This document shows positions 8,586 to 17,007 of a stretch of 26,759 nucleotides of DNA, piece after piece. The translations under genes were made by a program, and so were the position numbers. The stretch is from an uncultured Bacteroidales bacterium (GTDB lineage: Bacteria; Bacteroidota; Bacteroidia; Bacteroidales; UBA932). The notes beneath the pieces are model-generated. The model worked only from the letters and a program-made list of their open reading frames with translations, searched no databases and was not told the DNA's origin. Location of the stretch: NCBI GenBank assembly GCA_945983015.1, contig CAMFSN010000009.1, positions 1 to 26,759 of the forward strand. The letters are read 5' to 3'. The first letter of the stretch is position 1. The number at the start of each line of letters is the position of its first letter.

Positions 8586-8825
8586 ATGGCGACTTTCATA
8601 GCAGCTGCAGTGGTTCTGGTCTTGGGGGTCGCCTTTATGTGCGTCTTCCTTCTGAAAAAGGACGGGGAGTTCCCTAAGTACGATGTGGGCTCCAATGAGC
8701 AGATGCGAAAACTGGGAATACGCTGTTTCAAGGACGAGGATGCCGCCCTTCATAAAGTGAAATGTGACGGGGACTATTCCGACGCTTGTCGGGAATGTGC
8801 CCTGTTTGATAAAGAAAAGAAATAA
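8586..8825 (+). CDS. Small single-pass membrane protein with four cysteines
   Basis: A 79-residue protein I cannot name. Residues 3-25 form one hydrophobic helix, followed by Lys-Lys and a soluble tail of about 50 residues. The tail has four cysteines arranged as two spaced ones (in IRCF and KVKCDG) and a close pair, CRECALF. This could bind a metal or iron-sulfur cluster, or form disulfides; topology by the positive-inside rule puts the tail in the cytoplasm. AAAGGTGG before the ATG at 8586, inside the last codons of prs, works as a ribosome binding site and favours this start over a TTG at 8571. It sits one base after prs and two bases before der. The layout resembles the NqrM maturation factor (helix plus Cys-rich tail), but I do not see convincing similarity. 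Confidence 0.8.
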   Translation: MATFIAAAVVLVLGVAFMCVFLLKKDGEFPKYDVGSNEQMRKLGIRCFKDEDAALHKVKCDGDYSDACRECALFDKEKK

Positions 8826-8827
8826 TT

Positions 8828-10138
8828 ATGAGTTTAGTAGCTATAGTAGGTCGCCCTAACGTGGGTAAGTCCACTCTTTTTAACCGTCTTGTCGGAATGC
8901 GACAGGCGATTGTAGATGACATCTCAGGTGTTACTCGTGACCGTCATTATGGCCGCTGTGAGTGGTGTGGCCGTGAGTTTTCAGTAGTGGATACGGGGGG
9001 ATACACCACTAATTCTGAAGATATTTTCGAAACTGCCATCCGAGAGCAGGTGCAGATAGCCATCAATGAGGCTGACCTGGTTCTATTTATGGTTGAGGCT
9101 GCCACGGGTGTGACTGACTACGATTCGGAGATAGCCGATGTCCTCAGAAGAAGCCGCAAGCCTGTGGTACTCTGTGTGAACAAGGTGGACAGCGGAGAGA
9201 AGATTTACGACGCCTATCAGTTCTACTCCCTGGGATTGGGAGAGATTTGGACTATCTCAGCAGCTAACGGTTCAGGGACCGGAGACCTTTTGGATGAGAT
9301 ATGCAGACTGCTTCCTGAGGATCAGGGAGAAGGGCAGGATCCTTATGCAGGACTTCCTCGCATAGCCATAGTGGGTAAGCCTAATGTGGGTAAGTCTTCC
9401 CTTACCAATGCCCTTTTGGGAACGGATAGGAACATAGTCACCCCTATTGCCGGCACTACCAGAGACAGCATAGAGACATATTATAACAAATTCGGACACG
9501 AGTTTATGCTGGTGGACACCGCCGGTATCCGCCGCAAGACTAAGGTCCACGAAGATCTGGAGTTCTATTCGGTGATGCGTTCCATTCGTGCCATCGAGCA
9601 CAGTGACGTCTGCATTATGATGATAGATGCCACTACGGGTATGGAGGCTCAGGATATGAATATCTTCAACCTCATTCAGAGAAATCGCAAGGGAGTGGTG
9701 CTGGTCGTGAACAAGTGGGATCTTTTCATCAAGGATAACAATACCCTTAAACAGTACGAGCAGAGCCTCAGAGATAGGATTGCCCCTTTCACCGACGTGC
9801 CTATCATCTTCACTTCAGTAGTCAAGATGCAGCGTATCCAGGACGTGCTCAATGCCGTCTCCAAGGTGTATGAGAATTATTCCAGAAAGATTCCTACTGC
9901 CCGCCTGAACGAGGCCCTGCTTCCTGTAATAGAGGAGACTCCACCTCCTTCCATTAAGGGCAAGTACGTGAAGATCAAGTATGTGACCCAGTTGCCTACC
10001 AGGTTCCCTAGCTTTGCTTTCTTCTGTAATCTTCCACAGTATATCAAAGAGCCTTACAAACGCTTTTTGGAGAACCAGCTTAGAGAGAATTTTGAACTCA
10101 GCGGTTGTCCGGTACAGATATATTGCCGACAGAAATGA
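8828..10138 (+). CDS. der: Ribosome biogenesis GTPase Der (EngA)
   Basis: Tandem-GTPase protein required for 50S subunit maturation. The first G domain has GRPNVGKST at residues 8-16, DTGGY and NKVD. The second has GKPNVGKSS at 183-191, DTAGI and NKWD. A C-terminal KH-like RNA-binding domain follows, from about residue 355 to 436. The length is standard. Both GTP-binding sites look intact. The stop codon is embedded in ATGATG, which starts the next gene, so expression of the lipoproteins may be coupled to der. Confidence 0.97.
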   Translation: MSLVAIVGRPNVGKSTLFNRLVGMRQAIVDDISGVTRDRHYGRCEWCGREFSVVDTGGYTTNSEDIFETAIREQVQIAINEADLVLFMVEAATGVTDYDSEIADVLRRSRKPVVLCVNKVDSGEKIYDAYQFYSLGLGEIWTISAANGSGTGDLLDEICRLLPEDQGEGQDPYAGLPRIAIVGKPNVGKSSLTNALLGTDRNIVTPIAGTTRDSIETYYNKFGHEFMLVDTAGIRRKTKVHEDLEFYSVMRSIRAIEHSDVCIMMIDATTGMEAQDMNIFNLIQRNRKGVVLVVNKWDLFIKDNNTLKQYEQSLRDRIAPFTDVPIIFTSVVKMQRIQDVLNAVSKVYENYSRKIPTARLNEALLPVIEETPPPSIKGKYVKIKYVTQLPTRFPSFAFFCNLPQYIKEPYKRFLENQLRENFELSGCPVQIYCRQK

Positions 10139-11277
10139 TGAAAAAGATAGTATTGGTTTTTGGGGCCCTTCTTTCTCTTGTCGCCTGTAACAAAGCCCAG
10201 TCAGAACTTCAGCCAGGGCCTCAGGAGCAGGAGACTCTCAGTTGTCCATATACAAATGTGACTCTGACATATCTGGGCGACGATATAGGGGAGCAGACTT
10301 CAGATGCATATCTGATAAAATTATGGAGCGATATGCAGAGCGATGAGTTCGGGAACCTTCAGGGCCCTGGAGAACTTGTTCAACTTCTCCTGAACGCCTA
10401 TTATAATCCCGCCCAGGAACTGAACTACTCTTTCTTGAAGGGAAAGTACTCTCCTATGAGCAATTCCGGCTCTTTTACTCCTTATTCCTTCGTGCCTGGT
10501 TATCAGACCAGTATCCCTGCTCCTGGAGGAAGGCTCACTGTCTATGACGGCAGCTATTATGGAAGTCTGGAAAAGAATTCCTCTGAGATAGAATACGACC
10601 TTCTGGACGAGGGAGATTTCGAGATTGTCAAGGGTGATAATGACACTTTAATAATAAGGGGTTATCTGGCCGGAAACAAGTTTAAAAAGCGCTACATAGA
10701 CTGGAAGGGAGTTCCTGAATTGAAGGACGAAGCTCCGGAAGAGATTTCAAGCAGTACCTTGAGCAGGGATTTCGAGAACGTGTCCTTTGCCAAGGCTCAG
10801 CTCAAGGATGAAGGGGACATAATGGATCCTTATAATCCAAGCGTCAAATACCTCAGGCTTTTCCTCGCAGATGAGAGTCTGGACTTGACTTCCTCCAAGC
10901 CAAAGGGAGACGGGGCCCTGCTTCGTATGCACATATTGGTAGATCTGGACTGGAGCATTGAGAATGGCATTCCGGATGGGGAGTACCCTATGATACCTTG
11001 TAACGAAAGTGGCGCTTATGCCAGAGAGGACCTGCGTCCCGGCTTCATTCTCTCAGGCAATCCCGGTTACTTTAACGAGCCATATATCAGCGGAGCCTGG
11101 TATATCGAGTGGCAGAACAGCCTATGGACCAGGAACTATGCCTGTTTCACCTCCGGCAGCCTGAAAGTGGTAAACTCTCAGGAGGGCTGTGAGATTAGTT
11201 ATGAACTTTATGACTGCCTGGAACCATCTCACAGGTTCAGTGGCAGCAGCTTTATAAAAGACTTTATCCGCTTATGA
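10138..11277 (+). CDS. Lipoprotein 1, two tandem beta-rich domains
   Basis: A 379-residue putative lipoprotein. The signal peptide MKKIVLVFGALLSLVAC has a clear lipobox (LVAC, Cys17). After a Gln/Glu-rich linker there seem to be two related domains, at about residues 35-200 and 215-375. Each carries a Pro-Gly or Ile-Pro-Asp-Gly turn, then a strand set near its end (DTLIIRGYLAGNKF; GSLKVVNSQEGCEISYEL). I recognise this as the type of repeated domain common in Bacteroidales lipoproteins of unknown role, by pattern only. The start is taken at the second ATG of ATGATG (10138); 10135 is equally usable. Its TGA overlaps the next ATG (11274-11277). No function can be assigned. Confidence 0.85.
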   Translation: MKKIVLVFGALLSLVACNKAQSELQPGPQEQETLSCPYTNVTLTYLGDDIGEQTSDAYLIKLWSDMQSDEFGNLQGPGELVQLLLNAYYNPAQELNYSFLKGKYSPMSNSGSFTPYSFVPGYQTSIPAPGGRLTVYDGSYYGSLEKNSSEIEYDLLDEGDFEIVKGDNDTLIIRGYLAGNKFKKRYIDWKGVPELKDEAPEEISSSTLSRDFENVSFAKAQLKDEGDIMDPYNPSVKYLRLFLADESLDLTSSKPKGDGALLRMHILVDLDWSIENGIPDGEYPMIPCNESGAYAREDLRPGFILSGNPGYFNEPYISGAWYIEWQNSLWTRNYACFTSGSLKVVNSQEGCEISYELYDCLEPSHRFSGSSFIKDFIRL

Positions 11278-12554
11278 AAAAAATCACTTACATTGTTCTT
11301 CCTCTTTTGATTCTCGCTTCTTGTGTTAAGGATAATAATAAAGTGGACCCAGAGCCGCAGCCAGAGTATCCGAATCTGGTTTCGCAGAAAAATACGTATT
11401 ATCTGAACGGCGAGACTTTCCAGTTCAAGTCGGTGATAGCCACTACTATAGGCGATAATCTAGTGCTTGCCGGAAGTCCACAGGAAGGCTTGGATTACGA
11501 GGCTATCTTCAGTGGAGAATATCCGGTTCTCTCAGTGGGTCTTTCCCCTCTGCTGGTTTCCACTGATTTCGATCCTGTTTCAGAAGAAAAACTTTATACC
11601 ATATACAGCTCTTTGTCGGGGTTTACACTTGAAGAACTGAGCCCGCGCAGCCACGAAAGCCTGCTTCGCGGCACGGTCAGCAGCAACTCCTTTGAAGAGG
11701 AAGGCAGAGTCTGCGCTTCCGGCGCCCTGGAATTGGAGGACGGCACGCTTTTCGGTTTTGACCTTGAAATCGAGGATTTCCTTTATAAATTGAATGCCAA
11801 TTCTATCTTCGTGGATTTCGCCGCTAACAAAGTGGATGCCAAGCAACTTCCTATTCGAGCTGCCTTTTTGAGAAAAAGCGGGGAAGAACTGAGTCTGTAC
11901 TTCACTTCCGGAGACATTGAATATGCGGAGGATTTGGAGATATGTAATAATTATCTTTCTGTAACCCAGTCAATTGGCCTTTGCGATGGACTGAGACGCA
12001 ATGTCACTGCCCAGAGCCCTGTGGAACTCAAGGTCGTAGATAATTCTACGGGTGATGTGGTGAAGAATACAGCGGCTTCAGAGCTGGAAGGAACTTATAG
12101 TTTGTATGCGGATCCCGAGAATCCGAATTATTTTGTTTTCACTCTGGATTTGGAGATGGATGGAAACGTGTTTAAGATGGAATACAGGGGCGAGCCTACG
12201 GATTACTTGCTTGCCAAGCCTTTCCCTCAGGGCATTTTCCTAAAGAATGAGACCAGGGATATTACTGAGGTATCTTACAGGGAAGAGAATGGGGTGGCCA
12301 TCATATCCCTGAAGGATAATACTGAGAGGGAGGCCCAGATTTTTATGCCGGTTTCGGATGTGGATGGAAAGGCTCACGGCTTTTCCCAGAATCCTGATAT
12401 CTATAAGGTCGTATATGATTCACAGACTTACAGCAAGCCTAACGGGAATGTCGGTACTCTCACTGTGTCCAGAAGTGAAACTAACTTAAGGGTGGAATTT
12501 ACAAACTACTCCGGACTTAAGATAGCATATCAGGGAGGATACGAGTTGTTATGA
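11274..12554 (+). CDS. Lipoprotein 2, three related domains
   Basis: A 426-residue putative lipoprotein. Its signal peptide has the lipobox LASC (Cys17), followed by VKDNNKVDPEPQPE. The Lys-Asp just after the cysteine recalls the lipoprotein export signal of surface-exposed Bacteroidetes lipoproteins, so outer-leaflet exposure is possible (inference). Three domains appear, at about 35-165, 190-305 and 320-426. Each ends in the same kind of strand: LELEDGTLFGF, LDLEMDGNVFKM and VEFTNYSGLKIAY. The last domain is clearly related to lipoprotein 3 (GIFLKNETRDI versus GFSFNDESRDI). It overlaps both neighbours by four bases (ATGA). Function unknown. Confidence 0.85.
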   Translation: MKKITYIVLPLLILASCVKDNNKVDPEPQPEYPNLVSQKNTYYLNGETFQFKSVIATTIGDNLVLAGSPQEGLDYEAIFSGEYPVLSVGLSPLLVSTDFDPVSEEKLYTIYSSLSGFTLEELSPRSHESLLRGTVSSNSFEEEGRVCASGALELEDGTLFGFDLEIEDFLYKLNANSIFVDFAANKVDAKQLPIRAAFLRKSGEELSLYFTSGDIEYAEDLEICNNYLSVTQSIGLCDGLRRNVTAQSPVELKVVDNSTGDVVKNTAASELEGTYSLYADPENPNYFVFTLDLEMDGNVFKMEYRGEPTDYLLAKPFPQGIFLKNETRDITEVSYREENGVAIISLKDNTEREAQIFMPVSDVDGKAHGFSQNPDIYKVVYDSQTYSKPNGNVGTLTVSRSETNLRVEFTNYSGLKIAYQGGYELL

Positions 12555-13012
12555 AAAAGTTAATCTTATGGGCATTGCCCCTGCTGCTGTTATCCTGTGT
12601 GAAAAACGAGAATCCTTCTCAGAATCAGGAAATTGCAAAGCCGGAGGCTGTCGCAGGATTTAGTTTTAATGACGAGAGCAGGGATATCTATGAGATGGCC
12701 TATAGGGCCTCGGAAGATAATGTGATGTTCGTCTTCAAGGGAGAGAGCGAAAGCGTGTTTCAACTTGGCCTGAAAAGCCCTTTTGTGGGAATGATGAACA
12801 ATGTGGAGGATATCTATCATAATGACGATTATCTCTTTTACTTTGAAGACAAGGAATATCTCTTCACTCAGTATCATGCCCTGAAGTCGGGCAGCATCTA
12901 TGTCAGCAAGCTGGATGGAGAAGATAATTGGGATATTAAATTGGATTTGATTCTGCCGGAGGGCAGCAGTTTCGCTTTCTCTTATCAGGGCAGGATTCGA
13001 AATAGTGAATGA
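12551..13012 (+). CDS. Lipoprotein 3, single domain related to the C-terminus of lipoprotein 2
   Basis: A 153-residue putative lipoprotein with signal peptide MKKLILWALPLLLLSC (lipobox LLSC, Cys16) and a polar Asn/Gln-rich linker. The rest aligns by eye with residues 320-426 of lipoprotein 2: GFSFNDESRDIYEMAYR against GIFLKNETRDITEVSYR, then a G-S-I-Y-V-S against G-T-L-T-V-S strand, and a final YQG in both. It looks like a single-domain paralogue that arose by duplication. The start overlaps the previous stop as ATGA (12551-12554). Function unknown. Confidence 0.83.
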   Translation: MKKLILWALPLLLLSCVKNENPSQNQEIAKPEAVAGFSFNDESRDIYEMAYRASEDNVMFVFKGESESVFQLGLKSPFVGMMNNVEDIYHNDDYLFYFEDKEYLFTQYHALKSGSIYVSKLDGEDNWDIKLDLILPEGSSFAFSYQGRIRNSE

Positions 13013-13013
13013 T

Positions 13014-13394
13014 ATGAGGATTGACAAGTATCTGTGGGCTATCAGAGTCTTTAAGACTCGAAGTGAGGCTACGGAAGCCTGCAATGGCGGAAAGGTGAAG
13101 ATAGATGGAGTGAACTGTAAGCCGGCAAAGGAAGTGAAGGTCGGGGAGATTATTCAAATCAGGAAGGGCTCCGTACAGTTCAGTTACAGGGTTCTTTCGC
13201 CCTTGGAAAACAGGGTGGGAGCCTCGCTGGTTCCGCAGTATGCTGAAAATCTTACTCCCGAGAGTGAGTTGGCTAAGATGAGGGCGCCGGTGGAGACCTT
13301 CTTCGTAAAGAGGGACAGGGGTAGTGGCCGGCCTACAAAGAAGGAACGAAGGGTTTTGGACAGTATGATGGATTTTTTAGACGAAGAGGATTGA
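13014..13394 (+). CDS. S4-domain RNA-binding protein, Hsp15-like
   Basis: A 126-residue protein opening with an S4 RNA-binding domain (MRIDKYLWAIRVFKTRSEA, then GKVKIDGVNCKPAKEVKVGE, residues 1-50). The basic C-terminus contains RDRGSGRPTKKERR. This is the layout of Hsp15 (HslR), which in E. coli binds 50S subunits carrying stalled nascent chains. I chose the ATG at 13014, where family similarity begins, over a GTG at 13005 that overlaps the previous stop. It is one base upstream of the DJ-1 gene and probably co-transcribed. Confidence 0.88.
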   Translation: MRIDKYLWAIRVFKTRSEATEACNGGKVKIDGVNCKPAKEVKVGEIIQIRKGSVQFSYRVLSPLENRVGASLVPQYAENLTPESELAKMRAPVETFFVKRDRGSGRPTKKERRVLDSMMDFLDEED

Positions 13395-13395
13395 T

Positions 13396-13971
13396 ATGAA
13401 AGGAGTTTATATATTTTTGGCTGAGGGTTTTGAAGACATCGAGGCATTGGCTTGCTGTGATGCCCTCAGGCGTGGGGGAGTGAAAGTGCAACTGGTCTCT
13501 GTCACAGGAGAATTGGCAGTCCGCTCTTCTCACGGAGTCTTGGTCCAGGCAGATATGCTTTTGGAGGACTGCGATAATTCCTGCGAAGGCATAGGGGAGC
13601 AGGACGTGATGATATTCCCAGGGGGGATGCCGGGCTCAAAGACATTGGCATCGAATGAAAAACTCATCCTTTGGATGAAGGAGCACTATGCGAAGGGAGG
13701 GGCAGTGGCGGCTATTTGTGCGGCTCCTGGTCTGGTACTCAGTCAATTGGATGAGCTCAAGGGACATCGTTTGACCTGCTTCGAAGGCTTTCAGCACTCT
13801 TTCGTGGAGAAGGGGGCGGAGTATCTGCCTCTGCCTGCAGTTCGCAGCGGACGTATAGTCAGTGGCAGAAGCGCTGCCTATGCGGTGGACTTTGGCCTGG
13901 AAGTGCTTGGGATGATAGCGGGGGAGCAGAAGGCTGAGCAGGTGCGAAAGGCTATGCACAGCGTTTGTTAA
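13396..13971 (+). CDS. DJ-1/PfpI family protein (YajL/ThiJ type)
   Basis: A 191-residue DJ-1 superfamily member. The active-site pattern is present: Glu16 in EGFEDIEA and the nucleophile Cys108 in AAICAAPG, the pair that tunes cysteine oxidation in DJ-1 and YajL. Related proteins have been assigned chaperone, glyoxalase or deglycase roles, and the deglycase claim is disputed, so I give no reaction. It ends the ysxC-to-DJ-1 gene run. Its last two codons carry the TTTG of the next promoter. Confidence 0.92.
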   Translation: MKGVYIFLAEGFEDIEALACCDALRRGGVKVQLVSVTGELAVRSSHGVLVQADMLLEDCDNSCEGIGEQDVMIFPGGMPGSKTLASNEKLILWMKEHYAKGGAVAAICAAPGLVLSQLDELKGHRLTCFEGFQHSFVEKGAEYLPLPAVRSGRIVSGRSAAYAVDFGLEVLGMIAGEQKAEQVRKAMHSVC

Positions 13972-13995
13972 AGTGGGCTTTGTTTTTTATTTTTG
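13964..13995 (+). promoter_or_regulatory. Promoter for the DUF4290-ftsK-lolA operon
   Basis: TTTG (13964-13967) and TATTTTTG (13988-13995, matching TAnnTTTG) are separated by 20 bases, an exact fit to the Bacteroidetes -33/-7 promoter. The -33 element lies in the last two sense codons of the DJ-1 gene. A good ribosome binding site, GGAGG (14003-14007), follows, then the ATG at 14014, so the leader is very short. Confidence 0.75.
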
Positions 13996-14013
13996 TCAAA
14001 TTGGAGGATTATT

Positions 14014-14643
14014 ATGGATAATAACATACAGAGACTTTACGGAAATAATGTTAAGACTATGGTCAAGGACTTGAAGACCATAGAAGACAGGGATAAACGC
14101 AGTCGTCAGGCTCGTGCGGTAGTGAAAGTGATGGAGATTTTGAACCCTTCTGTCAAGAGTGCGGAGGAGGGGGAGCATAAGTTGTGGGATCATCTCTATA
14201 TGTTGGCCGATTTTGACTTGGACGTAGATTCTCCTTTCCCTTGTCCTCAGAGGGCTGATTTTGAGACCAGACCTGTCAGTATTCCTATGAAGGATACTAA
14301 GATAAGGGCCACACACTATGGCAGAAACATAGAGAAAATCCTAGATTTGATAGCAGGGGAGGAGGATTCTGAGACTAAAGCCTCGCTTATCCGTTCACTT
14401 GCCATCTATATGCGTACCCAGTATCTGATATGGAATAAGGATTCTGTATCTGACGAGACTATTTTCTCGGATATCGTCAAACTCTCCGAAGGGCGTGTGC
14501 AGATACCTGAAGGAATGACACTTAGTAAGATAGATGGAGCCGCGAATTATTCCCGTCCGGGAATGGGACTCGGGACTTCGAGAAATAACAAGCAGTATAA
14601 TAACAAGCGTAAGGCGAATTTCAGGAATAACAAGCGCAGATGA
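14014..14643 (+). CDS. DUF4290 family protein
   Basis: A 209-residue protein of a family I know only from Bacteroidetes (DUF4290), with no established function. Family-like stretches are YGNNVKTMVKDLKTIEDRDKR near the start, HKLWDHLYMLADFDLD, and THYGRNIEKILDLI; the tail is Asn/Lys/Arg-rich and probably disordered (RNNKQYNNKRK). The ATG at 14014 follows GGAGG at the right spacing; a TTG at 13993 lies inside the -7 promoter box and is rejected. The stop overlaps the ftsK ATG (14640-14643), so it may be co-translated with ftsK. Confidence 0.83.
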   Translation: MDNNIQRLYGNNVKTMVKDLKTIEDRDKRSRQARAVVKVMEILNPSVKSAEEGEHKLWDHLYMLADFDLDVDSPFPCPQRADFETRPVSIPMKDTKIRATHYGRNIEKILDLIAGEEDSETKASLIRSLAIYMRTQYLIWNKDSVSDETIFSDIVKLSEGRVQIPEGMTLSKIDGAANYSRPGMGLGTSRNNKQYNNKRKANFRNNKRR

Positions 14644-17006
14644 AAAAACTAATCAATCTTCAAGAAGAACATAAGGAGTTGCTCTGTTTTTTGACCGGCT
14701 GCTGTGTTTTTCTTTTTGATATTTTCACTTTTGTGGCCATCTTCTCATATCTGCTGCACTGGCGCTCTGATATGAGTGGGGAGGTGCTGCAGAATATGGC
14801 GGGCTCGTGGGGATACCGCTATGCTCGTTTTTTAGTATGCAGTTGCTTTGGCTTGGCAAGTTTCTCCCTTAATGTTTTTCTGACAGCTCTTGCGATTAAA
14901 TTAGTAAAGGATAAAAATAGTATCTCTTTACTCAGATACGGACTACTGTCTGCATATGGGGCTTTTGTCTTTTCTCTGCTTTTCTCTTTCGTGGGAGGCT
15001 ATGTAGGTTTGGAGTTGGCTTTCGGCGGAGGACTCGGCGGGAATGTTGGAAGATATGTCTGCGCTTTGTCTATAGGGGCTATGGGACCGGTGGTCTCCGC
15101 TTTTCTGATAGTTCTTTTGATTTTGATTTTCTTCATCTTCGCTTGCAAGCCTTTTGCCCATATGTTGGCCTCAAGCAGGAAGAGAAAGGAGAAAAAGCTG
15201 AAGGAGGAAATACTGGAAGAAGAGCCGGAAATCCAGGTGGAGACACAGGTGGAGGAAGTGGCAGAAGAGAATTTGCCGGATAATACCTTGGAGCCACAGC
15301 CGGTGGAGTTGCCAAAGGAGCTTTCTCCGAATGAGGCACCGGAGTCCGTGCAGCCGGAGCTGGAGAGTGAATATCCTGAGATTCAGATAGTTGATGGGCA
15401 GGAATTGGTAACTGACATAAAGAAGCCGTTGCCTAGAATAAACACCAGGCTGGATATGGCTTTCGGAGGCCTGCCTAATTTCAAGTTTTTCTCCCTGGAG
15501 TTGCTTCGCAGTTACGATGAACTCAGGCACGTCATCACCGAGGAGGAGTTGAACAGGAACAAGGTCAAGATATGTAATGCCCTTCGCAGTTATAAGATAG
15601 ACGTGGCGGGAATTGAGGCTTTGAAGGGTCCTACCGTTACTCTCTATAAGGTGATCCCTGGAGAGGGCGTGAAGGTGTCTCAGATTAAAAACCTTCAGGA
15701 AGATGTGGCTATGTCCTTGAATGCCAATGGTGTGCGTATGTTTAACCTCTCGGATTCCGTAGGCATAGAGGTGGCCAATGACCAGCCGAGCGTGGTTCCT
15801 CTCAGGGCTTTGCTGAACAGTGATTCCTATAAGGAACTTAGTAAAAAGTACGAATTGCCTGTGGCTTTGGGCGTGTCCGTGACCCAGAAGAATAAAATTT
15901 TCGACCTTACCCAAGCCCCACATCTGCTGGTGGCAGGTGCCACTCAGCAGGGTAAGTCTGTCTGCCTTAATGTGATTATCACTTCTCTGCTTTATGGCAA
16001 ACATCCTTCCGAGTTGAAATTTGTCTTCATAGACCCTAAGATGGTGGAGTTCTCGCTCTACTCTTCTTTGATCAAGCATTATTTGGCTGTACTTCCGGAT
16101 GCTGATGATGAGGAATCCGAAAAGGATAGAGCTATAGTGAAGACGGCCAAGGATGCACAGCGGGTGCTTATGTCTCTGTGCGAGGAGATGGACCAGAGGT
16201 ATCAGCTTCTGGCCAAGGCTGGCATTAACAAGATTACTCTGTATAATGAAAAGTTTAAGGACAGGAAACTTAATCCGGAGAATGGGCACAGGTTCCTGCC
16301 TTATCTGGTAGTGGTGGTGGATGAGTATGCCGACCTTACTATGGTGACTGGAGGAACTCCTGAAGAAAGGGCTGCCAGCCGTAAGATTACGAACTGTATC
16401 ATCAGGCTTGCCCAGAAGGGTAGGGCTGCAGGGCTGCACGTCATTTTGGCTACCCAGCGTCCTTCTGTGGATGTGGTTTCCGGAAGCATCAAGACGAATT
16501 TCCCTATGCGAATAGCCTTCCGTACTTCCTCCCGTCAGGACTCGATGACCATTATCGACGCTCCCGGAGCTGAGAAACTGATAGGTAGGGGAGATATGAT
16601 TTTCTTTGCCGGCATAGAAAGGGAGAGGGTTCAGTGTGCCCTTATAGAAAGTGAGGAGGTAAGTGACATTACTGAATTCATCGCTTCCGAGACTAAATAT
16701 GGTCAGTCATATAATATCCCATACTATCTGCCTGAACCTCCATCGGACAAGCCTTCCGGAACTTCGGAAATGTCTTCCGGTGATTTGGACGACAGGTTCG
16801 AGGAAGCTGCCAGACTGGTAGTCAGCACCCAGAATGCCTCTACCTCATCTCTGCAGACCAGGATGTCTATGGGCTTTGCCAAGTCCGCCAGGGTGATGTC
16901 CCAGTTGGAGTCAGCTGGAATAGTTGGTCCTCCTGACGGAGCTAAGAAGAGGCAGGTTCTGGTAGGGAGTCTTGAAGAATTGGATGAACTTTTAAGTAAG
17001 ATGTAA
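14640..17006 (+). CDS. ftsK: DNA translocase FtsK/SpoIIIE
   Basis: A 788-residue septal DNA pump that clears chromosome termini during division. The N-terminus has about four hydrophobic helices (residues 20-175). A short acidic Glu/Pro-rich linker (about 180-265) follows. The motor domain has Walker A GATQQGKS at 433-440 and Walker B VVVVDEYADL with Asp561 and Glu562. The C-terminal winged-helix gamma domain (about 715-785, containing QTRMSMGFAKSARVM) would read polar DNA motifs. The linker is far shorter than in E. coli FtsK. It overlaps the DUF4290 stop by four bases; the LolA-like gene follows after one base. Confidence 0.96.
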   Translation: MKKLINLQEEHKELLCFLTGCCVFLFDIFTFVAIFSYLLHWRSDMSGEVLQNMAGSWGYRYARFLVCSCFGLASFSLNVFLTALAIKLVKDKNSISLLRYGLLSAYGAFVFSLLFSFVGGYVGLELAFGGGLGGNVGRYVCALSIGAMGPVVSAFLIVLLILIFFIFACKPFAHMLASSRKRKEKKLKEEILEEEPEIQVETQVEEVAEENLPDNTLEPQPVELPKELSPNEAPESVQPELESEYPEIQIVDGQELVTDIKKPLPRINTRLDMAFGGLPNFKFFSLELLRSYDELRHVITEEELNRNKVKICNALRSYKIDVAGIEALKGPTVTLYKVIPGEGVKVSQIKNLQEDVAMSLNANGVRMFNLSDSVGIEVANDQPSVVPLRALLNSDSYKELSKKYELPVALGVSVTQKNKIFDLTQAPHLLVAGATQQGKSVCLNVIITSLLYGKHPSELKFVFIDPKMVEFSLYSSLIKHYLAVLPDADDEESEKDRAIVKTAKDAQRVLMSLCEEMDQRYQLLAKAGINKITLYNEKFKDRKLNPENGHRFLPYLVVVVDEYADLTMVTGGTPEERAASRKITNCIIRLAQKGRAAGLHVILATQRPSVDVVSGSIKTNFPMRIAFRTSSRQDSMTIIDAPGAEKLIGRGDMIFFAGIERERVQCALIESEEVSDITEFIASETKYGQSYNIPYYLPEPPSDKPSGTSEMSSGDLDDRFEEAARLVVSTQNASTSSLQTRMSMGFAKSARVMSQLESAGIVGPPDGAKKRQVLVGSLEELDELLSKM

Positions 17007-17007
17007 G

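Noticed and set aside
10105..10134. TTG start for lipoprotein 1
   Set aside because: It would place extra polar residues before a clean lipoprotein signal peptide and lies inside der.
13993..14013. TTG start for the DUF4290 gene
   Set aside because: The TTG lies inside the -7 promoter box, upstream of a strong GGAGG that fits the ATG at 14014.
15171..16439. Long - strand open frame (422 codons) opposite ftsK
   Set aside because: It is antisense to the conserved ftsK motor region, and its translation is rich in His, Leu and Gln without family character. It is a shadow of codon use in ftsK.
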